DNA of 54,010 nucleotides from NCBI GenBank assembly GCA_003151425.1, contig PLXO01000061.1:70066-124075 (forward strand), given 5' to 3'. The notes below the pieces were generated by a model. That model saw only the letters and a list, made by a program, of their open reading frames with translations. It did not search any database and was not told where the DNA came from. Position numbers and translations under genes: made by a program. This stretch comes from Acetobacteraceae bacterium (GTDB lineage: Bacteria; Pseudomonadota; Alphaproteobacteria; Acetobacterales; Acetobacteraceae). This document shows, in pieces, positions 36,523 through 42,562 of this stretch; within the stretch, counting starts at the first letter, position 1; each line of letters starts with the position of its first letter.

Positions 36523-36954
36523 CTATGAAGCAGACGGCCCACGCGGCGAGGTCTTGTCCTGGTATTCCACGTCGATCTTGACGCGAAAAACGGTATCACA
36601 TGGGCCGTCCCTGCGCCTGCCCTTGGGGGATCCTTCATACCCACAGCAGGAAACGGTATCCTCGTAGTGCGTGCACTTTGGTTCTACAACCTGCCATCGG
36701 AGAAGCCGACCTACGTCAAGACCGCCACCATAGCATCTCGGATTGTGGCAGTTGATAATTGGTACAAAGTGTTTCTCGGTATAGATTGAGGGCGCCGTTT
36801 TGCGGCTTCCCCGCATCCCGTCACTGTCCTCAATCTCAACGCGAAGGCTTCTGACCGTTGGATAGGCTTTCTCAAAGGTCATTTGAGCGCGTGGCAGTAA
36901 GGAGTCGGTCTGAGCTTCAACGTCCGAGAGCTTCATCCGCCGCTGTTCTGGCAT
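36523..36954 (-). CDS. small Cys-rich hypothetical protein
   Basis: 143 residues without a signal peptide. Two Cys clusters, NCHNPRCYGGG (about residues 69-79) and CTHYEDTVSCC...GPCDTVFRVKIDVEY (about 94-131), suggest a zinc ribbon-like fold. The closing FRVKIDVEY strand pattern is typical of small hypothetical proteins I have seen but cannot name. The start could be the ATG at 36954 or the one six codons later. An intrinsic terminator pointing the same way lies just upstream, so it is transcribed separately from the P450 operon. Confidence 0.5.
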   Translation of the reverse strand: MPEQRRMKLSDVEAQTDSLLPRAQMTFEKAYPTVRSLRVEIEDSDGMRGSRKTAPSIYTEKHFVPIINCHNPRCYGGGLDVGRLLRWQVVEPKCTHYEDTVSCCGYEGSPKGRRRDGPCDTVFRVKIDVEYQDKTSPRGPSAS

Positions 36955-36975
36955 GAGTGCTGCTTTGCCTTAATG

Positions 36976-37005
36976 AAAAGGCCCGCCGTGTCGTCACGGC
37001 AGGCC
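36976..37005 (-). terminator. intrinsic terminator downstream of the P450 gene
   Basis: On the minus strand an 11-bp stem (GGCCTGCCGTG / CACGGCGGGCC, one G-U wobble) with an ACGA tetraloop is followed by TTTTCATT. It lies about 200 bp after the P450 stop and just before the Cys-rich gene, and would end ferredoxin-P450 transcripts. Confidence 0.75.
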
Positions 37006-37095
37006 ACCATTTCCTCGACGGCCATTGCCGTCCCCGACTGCACCGTCCCCAATACTCTAGCACTGGCCGTTTCATCGTTCAAATATCCTGCTGGG

Positions 37096-37118
37096 CTGTG
37101 ACCACCGCGACCACGCTG
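37096..37118 (+). repeat. hairpin repeat, partial copy C
   Basis: These 23 bases are identical to the minus-strand reading of 32659-32681 (copy A). Similarity stops afterwards, so only the first part of the element is present, 88 bp beyond the P450 stop codon. Confidence 0.75.
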
Positions 37119-37206
37119 GCCGGTATTCCGGTTGCCGTCCTGACCAAGCGGAAGGAGGTCGCCTGGCTGCACCCCGACCGAGCCGTTCGGCCGGCCGAGT
37201 AATCCG

Positions 37207-38454
37207 CTACGCCGGAATCCGCACCGGCATCGATTTGAACCCATGGATGAAATTCGAGTAGGTGCGCTTCGCCTCGCCCACCACCTCGATCATCGGGAAG
37301 CGCTGCAGAATTTCCTCCCACAGGATCCGAAGCTGCAGCTCGGCCAGCCGGTTGCCCACGCAGCGATGGATGCCGAAGCCAAACGACAGATGCTGGCGCG
37401 GGCGCCTGCGGTCGATGACCAGGCGGTTCGGTTCCGCCACCGCGTCGGGATCGCGGTTGCCGGAGACATACCACATCACGATCTTCTCCCCCGCCGGGAT
37501 CGCCTGCCCGGCGATCTCCGTCGCCTGCGTCGTGGTGCGCCGCATGTGGATCACCGGCGTCACATAGCGAATGATCTCCGGCACCAGGCTTTCGATCAGC
37601 GCCGGATCGGCGTGCAGTTTTCGATATTCGTCCGGAAACCGGTTCAGCGCCAGCAGCCCCCCGGTCATCGAGTTGCGCGTCGTATCATTCCCACCGACGA
37701 TCAGCAGCGCCAGGTTGCCCATGAACTCGCGCAACGGCATTTCCCGGGTTGCCGCGCCGTGCGCCAGCATCGACAGCAGGTCGAACCGCGGCGGCTGGCC
37801 GCGGCGTTCGTCGAACAGGCGGGACATGTATTCCGCCATCTTCTTCAGTTCCTCGAACCGCTCGGCCTCGGAGTGCACCGGCGCGTCGGGCGCGTTCACG
37901 TTGGCGATCGCGACGTCCGACCAGTAGGTGAGTCTTTCGCGCTCCTCGAACGGGAAGTCGAACAGCGTCGCCAGCATCATCGTGGTGAGCTTGATCGAGA
38001 CCTCCTCGACCCAGTCGAATTCCTCCCCGCGCGGCAGTGCGTCCAGCACGCCTTGGGTGCGCTCGCGGATCAACGGCTCCATGTTGTTCAGGTTGGCCGG
38101 CGCGACGATCGGGCTGACCACTTTGCGTTGCTCGTCGTGCTTCGGCGGGTCCATGCGGATGAAGCTTGGCCGTTGCAGGTCGCGCGGCTGGTCCTCGACC
38201 TGGATGCCGCCGATCTCGTTGGAGAACACCGCGTGGTTCACCTCGCAGTTCATGATGTCGTTGTAGCGTGACACCGACCAGAACGGACCGTAGCGGCTGT
38301 CGGCGCAATAGTGCACCGGGGCCTCCTGCCGCAGCCGCTCGAAATACGGCTGCCAGGCTTCGTCCTGGTAGAGTTGCGGGTCGCTGACATCGATCCTGTC
38401 CAACGGGATCGACCAGGCATCGCGGGCCGGGTCGGCGTTGACCGGTGCGTTCAT
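37207..38454 (-). CDS. cytochrome P450, CYP153-type alkane terminal hydroxylase
   Basis: A 415-residue soluble P450. The I-helix oxygen-activation motif is GGNDTT (254-259), the ExxR pair E293/R296, and the heme-ligand loop FGFGIHRCVGNRLAELQ with Cys365. The LALLIVGGNDTTRNSMTGGLLALN and YSNFIHGFKSMPVRIP stretches match CYP153A proteins, which hydroxylate medium-chain alkanes and related chains at the terminal carbon. GGGGAGAA precedes the ATG at 38454. The [2Fe-2S] ferredoxin gene lies 24 bp upstream on the same strand and would supply electrons. The usual ferredoxin reductase and AraC regulator of CYP153 operons are missing here. Confidence 0.9.
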   Translation of the reverse strand: MNAPVNADPARDAWSIPLDRIDVSDPQLYQDEAWQPYFERLRQEAPVHYCADSRYGPFWSVSRYNDIMNCEVNHAVFSNEIGGIQVEDQPRDLQRPSFIRMDPPKHDEQRKVVSPIVAPANLNNMEPLIRERTQGVLDALPRGEEFDWVEEVSIKLTTMMLATLFDFPFEERERLTYWSDVAIANVNAPDAPVHSEAERFEELKKMAEYMSRLFDERRGQPPRFDLLSMLAHGAATREMPLREFMGNLALLIVGGNDTTRNSMTGGLLALNRFPDEYRKLHADPALIESLVPEIIRYVTPVIHMRRTTTQATEIAGQAIPAGEKIVMWYVSGNRDPDAVAEPNRLVIDRRRPRQHLSFGFGIHRCVGNRLAELQLRILWEEILQRFPMIEVVGEAKRTYSNFIHGFKSMPVRIPA

Positions 38455-38478
38455 GGGCGTTCTCCCCAATGGGCGATT

Positions 38479-38805
38479 CTAGTGCTGGCCTTCCGGCATC
38501 CGGACGGTCAGCCCGTCGAGTGCCTCGGTCATCTTGATCTGGCAGGACAGCCGCGAATTCGGTTGCGCCACGGCGGCGAAACTCAACATGCTGGCCTCCT
38601 GCGAGCCGGGCTTCGGTGTGCCGAGCAGGTCAAGCCAGGCCGGGTCGAGATAGACGTGGCAGGTCGCGCAGGCGCAGGCGCCGCCGCAATCGGCGTCGAT
38701 GCCCGGGACCTCGTTGTCCACCGCGCCACGCATGACCGACTCGCCGATCAGCAGCTCGATCGTGTGCGCGGTGCCGTCGTGTTCGATGTAGGTGACCTTC
38801 GGCAT
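38479..38805 (-). CDS. [2Fe-2S] ferredoxin, adrenodoxin type, P450 partner
   Basis: A 108-residue electron-transfer protein. Cluster ligands fit C-x5-C-x2-C...C at C40, C46, C49 and C88 ([14 protein letters not shown] and SRLSCQI), with an additional Cys44 inside the loop. [29 protein letters not shown] is the usual beta-grasp N-terminus of the adrenodoxin/putidaredoxin group. It is first in a two-gene operon with the CYP153-type P450 and is its probable redox partner. The reductase that would reduce it from NAD(P)H is not encoded nearby. Confidence 0.93.
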   Translation of the reverse strand: MPKVTYIEHDGTAHTIELLIGESVMRGAVDNEVPGIDADCGGACACATCHVYLDPAWLDLLGTPKPGSQEASMLSFAAVAQPNSRLSCQIKMTEALDGLTVRMPEGQH

Positions 38806-38963
38806 CGTTCTCCCTTCGGCCTCGCGCGTGATCCCATCGCGAGGTGCGAGGTCACGATGCTAGCCGACTCCCGGCTGCCACGCCCAATATTTCGCCGGCA
38901 CCGTGTGGCCAGTCTGGCCAGGCGGAAGCGCGGGTTGGTCAATGCCAGGGTGCCGCGTCGGGA

Positions 38964-39626
38964 CTACATGCGGTCCCAGCATTGGACCCGGTAGAAGTGC
39001 CCCAACATGTGACGAACGACGAAACATTGGTCGCCGCGTGTCGTCGGATCGGCGGTGTCGAAATCATCGCAGGATAGTATGAGAAGACGTGACGACGCTG
39101 ATCCATTATGATGAACGTCCACGATCTCGTCGCTCGCGTCATAAACCAGGTAGATGTCGGACCCGGCTATACCTGCGAAGCCCGTGCCGCCCCAGTCGAT
39201 CTTGGCGAAGCGTGGCCCGGCATCCGACGTGGCGACGATCCTGCTTGCATAGATCGGATAGCCAACCACCAGCCGAACGTAGTCGCCAGCGACCGCGACG
39301 GCTCGCATGGTGGGCGATGGGGCGAACACGGCGAGCGCTGCCACGAGTGGAAGCGGCAACAGGGATAGGACGCGCCGCCATTTTCTGTGCCACGCCAGGA
39401 AGCCAATGGCGCCCAACGCAGCCAGCGAGGCGGGAAGCCAGATTGTCGCCAGCAGCATCAGCGCGATCAGCCACCCCCCGAGTTCGTCGAACGAGGCCGC
39501 CACCCCGATGATGACAAGGACGACCAGTGCAACACACCCCGGCCAGGCCATGAACCGGTCGAGCACCGTCGTCCCGCTCGACGGGTCGGAAGCTGGCGCA
39601 ATCGGCGCGCTTGGGGGATCGAGCAT
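38964..39626 (-). CDS. hypothetical membrane protein
   Basis: About 220 residues from the ATG at 39626 (MLDPPSAPIAPASD). Three hydrophobic segments are visible: CVALVVLVIIGVAASF, LIALMLLATIWLPASLAALGAIGFLAW and VLSLLPLPLVAALAVFA. They are followed by a soluble C-terminal domain with DWGGTGFAGIAGSDIYLVYDASD and a Cys-containing end. No family is recognised. The reading frame continues upstream to 40097, but that part is antisense to proA and is discarded; an ATG at 39659 is an alternative start. It diverges from proA, sharing about 100 bp of intergenic DNA. Confidence 0.6.
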   Translation of the reverse strand: MLDPPSAPIAPASDPSSGTTVLDRFMAWPGCVALVVLVIIGVAASFDELGGWLIALMLLATIWLPASLAALGAIGFLAWHRKWRRVLSLLPLPLVAALAVFAPSPTMRAVAVAGDYVRLVVGYPIYASRIVATSDAGPRFAKIDWGGTGFAGIAGSDIYLVYDASDEIVDVHHNGSASSRLLILSCDDFDTADPTTRGDQCFVVRHMLGHFYRVQCWDRM

Positions 39627-39729
39627 GACGGCGCGGCGCTCCCCTCCTGCGGCACACATAGCTGGCACAGCACCATACCCCCTGGAAACCATCTGTCCGC
39701 GGCGGCACAATACGATCCGGGAGTCCGCC

Positions 39730-40989
39730 ATGCACATCGAGACCGAACCCACCCAGCATTTGCAGCGCGCCGCCGCCGCCGCGCGCGCCGCCTCGCACGT
39801 GCTGGCGCGCAGCCCAGCCGCCCAGCGCGACGCCGCGCTGAACGCCATGGCCGCAGCGCTGCGTGCCGCCACGCCGGCGATCCTGGCCGCCAATGGCACC
39901 GACCTTGCCGCCTTCAGCGGCAGTGCCGCGTTCCGCGACCGGCTGATGCTGACCGAGGCGCGCGTCGAGGCGATGGCCAACGGCCTGGACGACATTGCAG
40001 CACTGCCCGATCCGCTCCGCCGCGTGCTGGCCGACTGGACGCGGCCGAACGGGTTGCGCATCCAGCGCGTCGCTACGCCGATCGGCGTGATCGGCATGAT
40101 CTATGAAAGCCGGCCAAATGTCGGCGCCGACGCCGCCGGGCTGTGCGTGAAATCCGGCAATGCCGTGATCCTGCGCGGCGGGTCCGAAAGCCTGCACAGC
40201 GCACGCGCCATCAACGCGGCACTCGCCGACGGACTGCGCGCGGCTGGGCTGCCGGACGCCTGCGTGCAGATCGCGCCGAACACCGACCGGGCCTATGTCG
40301 CCGCCATGCTCGCCGCCGCTGGCCTGCTCGACCTGATCATTCCGCGCGGGGGAAAATCCCTTGTCGAGCGCGTGCAGCGTGAGGCGCGCGTGCCGGTGCT
40401 CGCGCATGCGGAAGGGCTCTGCCACACCTATGTGCACGCGGCGGCGGACCCGGCGATGGCCCGCGCGATTGTCGCCAACGCCAAGATGCGGCGCACCGGG
40501 GTCTGTGGCGCCACCGAAACCTTGCTGATCGACAGCGCGATCGCGCCAGCGGTGCTGCCCGGCATCGTTGCGGACCTGCGCGCGCTGGGCTGCGACTTCC
40601 GCGCCGATGCCGCCGCGCGCGACCTTATCCCCGATCTGCCGGCGGCGAGCGGGGCCGATTTCGACACCGAATGGCTCGATGCCATCCTGTCGATCGCCGT
40701 GGTCGATGGCGTCGACGCGGCCCTCGCACACATCGCCCGGCACGGCAGCGAGCACACCGACGCCATCGTCACCGAGGACGCCGCGGCGGCCGAGCGCTTC
40801 CTCGCGGGCCTCGACAGCGCGGTGGGGTTGTGGAACGCCTCCACCCAGTTCTGCGACGGGGGAGAATTCGGCTTCGGCGCCGAGATCGGCATCGCCACCG
40901 GGCGCATCCATGCCCGTGGGCCGGTCGGGCTGGAGCAGCTCACCACCTACCGCTACGTGATCCGCGGCACCGGGCAGGTACGTCCCTGA
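39730..40989 (+). CDS. proA: glutamate-5-semialdehyde dehydrogenase (gamma-glutamyl phosphate reductase)
   Basis: A 419-residue second enzyme of proline synthesis, reducing glutamyl 5-phosphate with NADPH. Landmarks are RVATPIGVIGMIYESRPNVGADAAGLCVKSGNAVILRGGSE, the catalytic-Cys region NAKMRRTGVCGATETLLID, and the C-terminal ASTQFCDGGEFGFGAEIGIATGRIHARGPVGLEQLTTYRYVIRGTGQVRP. The ATG at 39730 is the family start; the frame is open further upstream but overlaps the divergent membrane-protein gene. It is followed by nadD and rsfS in the order usual for alphaproteobacteria. Confidence 0.97.
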   Translation: MHIETEPTQHLQRAAAAARAASHVLARSPAAQRDAALNAMAAALRAATPAILAANGTDLAAFSGSAAFRDRLMLTEARVEAMANGLDDIAALPDPLRRVLADWTRPNGLRIQRVATPIGVIGMIYESRPNVGADAAGLCVKSGNAVILRGGSESLHSARAINAALADGLRAAGLPDACVQIAPNTDRAYVAAMLAAAGLLDLIIPRGGKSLVERVQREARVPVLAHAEGLCHTYVHAAADPAMARAIVANAKMRRTGVCGATETLLIDSAIAPAVLPGIVADLRALGCDFRADAAARDLIPDLPAASGADFDTEWLDAILSIAVVDGVDAALAHIARHGSEHTDAIVTEDAAAAERFLAGLDSAVGLWNASTQFCDGGEFGFGAEIGIATGRIHARGPVGLEQLTTYRYVIRGTGQVRP

Positions 40990-41021
40990 ACGCGCCCCCG
41001 ACCTTGAATACCCCACCGACC

Positions 41022-41801
41022 GTGGATCCGGTCCCGCGCTTCGGCGACCGCAGGCGTAGCCGCATCGGCCTGCTGGGCGGGTCGTTCAACCCGGCGCACG
41101 AAGGCCATCGCCATGTGGCGGACCTCGCGCGTCGGCGGCTGCGGCTCGACCAGATCTGGCTGGTGGTCTCGCCGGGCAATCCGCTGAAGCCGGAGCGTGG
41201 CATGGCGCCGCTGTCCCTGCGGCTGGCATCGGCAAGCGGCGTCGCCGATGGGCGGCGCGTGGTGGCAAGCGCCATCGAGCAGCGGCTCGGCACACGGTTC
41301 ACCATCGATACGCTGCGTCTGCTGCGGCGCCGATTCCCGCGCGTCGACTTCGTCTGGATTGCCGGCGCCGACATCTTCGCGCAGTTGCCGCGCTGGCGGA
41401 ACTGGCGGGAGATCGCGCGCTTCGTGCCGTTCGCGGTGTTGCCGCGCCCGGGCTACAATTACCCCGCCCTGGCCGGACGCGCCGCACACGTGCTGCGGCG
41501 TGCCCGCCGGCCGGCACGCGCCAGCGCGATCCTTGCGCGGTGTGCGCCGCCGGCCTGGGTGTTCCTGACGGCGCCGCAGCACGCCGCCTCCGCCAGTGCG
41601 ATCCGCGCCACGCACCCCAGCGCGATCGGCGCCACGCATCACGAGGCGGTCCGCGCCGCGCACCCCAACGCGATCGGCGCCACGCACCCCGAGACGGTCC
41701 GCGCCGCGCACCCCGAAACGGCTCGCGCCGCGCATCCCAGTGCGATCCGCGCGTCATTACCCACTGCGATCCACGCCACAACCCAAGGAGCCGAGCCATA
41801 A
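41022..41801 (+). CDS. nadD: nicotinate-nucleotide adenylyltransferase with a tandem-repeat tail
   Basis: About 259 residues. It converts nicotinate mononucleotide and ATP to deamido-NAD. The nucleotidyltransferase motif GGSFNPAHEGHRHVAD is present, followed by VSPGNPLKP, FVWIAGADIFAQLPRW and the late alpha/beta fold. Normal proteins end shortly after a (S/T)-S-T-x-IR motif. Here that position (ASASAIRA) begins a run of eight 8-residue units (SAIRATHP, SAIGATHH, EAVRAAHP and so on). A GTG start at 41022 (VDPVPRFGDRRRSRIGLLGG) is proposed; TTG at 41004 is an alternative. No strong ribosome binding site is visible, so coupling to proA is possible. Confidence 0.92.
   Translation: MDPVPRFGDRRRSRIGLLGGSFNPAHEGHRHVADLARRRLRLDQIWLVVSPGNPLKPERGMAPLSLRLASASGVADGRRVVASAIEQRLGTRFTIDTLRLLRRRFPRVDFVWIAGADIFAQLPRWRNWREIARFVPFAVLPRPGYNYPALAGRAAHVLRRARRPARASAILARCAPPAWVFLTAPQHAASASAIRATHPSAIGATHHEAVRAAHPNAIGATHPETVRAAHPETARAAHPSAIRASLPTAIHATTQGAEP
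41595..41786 (+). repeat. eight 24-bp tandem units in the nadD 3' end
   Basis: Units start every 24 bases from 41595. Each is a variant of AGYGCGATCSGCGCCACGCA plus four bases and encodes one octapeptide. The first unit covers the C-terminal SAIR motif of NadD, so the array appears to have grown by duplication of that codon block. It ends as the rsfS ribosome binding site begins. Confidence 0.9.
41785..41800 (+). promoter_or_regulatory. ribosome binding site and ATA initiation site of rsfS
   Basis: AAGGAG at 41785-41790 is followed seven bases later by ATA at 41798-41800, overlapping the nadD stop as ATAA where ATGA would be typical. No in-frame ATG, GTG or TTG lies between here and the conserved RsfS domain, so ATA is the best-placed initiation codon. 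Confidence 0.55.
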
Positions 41802-42301
41802 CCCGTCCGCCCAGCCCGCCCACGCGCAAGCGTGCCAGCCCGCGCAAGCCGGCCAAGCCGAAGCTGCCGGAAGCCGACAAGACCCCCGGGACCCCGCGCA
41901 AGAAGGCCGCCGTCGCCGGCCCGCGCGCTGGTGCTCGCCGCAAGCCGGCCGCCGAGCCGTCGGCGCTCGATCAGCTGCAGCGCGCGATCGTCGCCAGCCT
42001 GGAGGACGACAAGGCCGAGGCGGTCGTCACGCTCGACCTTGCCGGCAAGGCCAGCTTCTGCGACCGGATGGTGATCGCCACCGGGCTGGCGGATCGGCAG
42101 ATCGCCGCGATGGCGGAGCATTTGTCCGAGAAGCTGGCGCAGGCCGGCGTAAAGCGGGTTCAGATCGAGGGCGCGCAGGGGTCCGACTGGGTGCTGATCG
42201 ATGCCGGCGACATCATCGTGCACCTGTTCAAGCCGGACGCGCGGGCGATGTATGCGCTGGAGAAGATGTGGGGCGCCGATCTGGACGAGGTGAGCGCCTG
42301 A
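41798..42301 (+). CDS. rsfS: ribosomal silencing factor RsfS (Iojap family)
   Basis: About 167 residues if started at the ATA at 41798. The conserved domain (about residues 60-165) reads LDQLQRAIVASLEDDKAEAVVTLDLAGKASFCDRMVIATGLADRQIAAMAEHL...GSDWVLIDAGDIIVHLFKPDARAMYALEKMWG, typical of RsfS, which binds L14 and blocks subunit joining when nutrients are scarce. A Lys/Arg/Pro-rich N-terminal extension of about 55 residues precedes it. Canonical start codons are absent until residue M89 inside the domain. The frame is open upstream through the nadD repeat, so a much longer start (ATG 41540) is conceivable but unlikely. Confidence 0.88.
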   Translation: MTRPPSPPTRKRASPRKPAKPKLPEADKTPGTPRKKAAVAGPRAGARRKPAAEPSALDQLQRAIVASLEDDKAEAVVTLDLAGKASFCDRMVIATGLADRQIAAMAEHLSEKLAQAGVKRVQIEGAQGSDWVLIDAGDIIVHLFKPDARAMYALEKMWGADLDEVSA

Positions 42302-42562
42302 CGGTTCCCGGCTGGACTGTCCATCGCGTGGGGTCTCCCGGCTTGATCGGTGTGCACCGTAGGTCATCAATTAGGGAAAGCCACAGTTGCTCCCCGGCGA
42401 CGCGCGGGGGAGGTGAAAAAGGGGGCGTGGGGCGACGCGCCAGTCGTGTGCCAAATGCGATCTCCTGCGCGCCCACATCCAACATCTTGTGGCCTGCCCG
42501 GCGCCGGCCCCACAATTCGCGGGACCAGCCGAGTCGCCCCCCGCCAGACAACGAGGCCACCC

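Noticed and set aside
39627..40097. Upstream part of the membrane-protein frame
   Set aside because: Overlaps proA on the opposite strand; the credible start is 39626 or 39659.
41540..41797. ATG at 41540 as the rsfS start
   Set aside because: It lies deep in nadD, would translate the nadD repeat in another frame, and has no ribosome binding site; the site at 41785 is much better placed.
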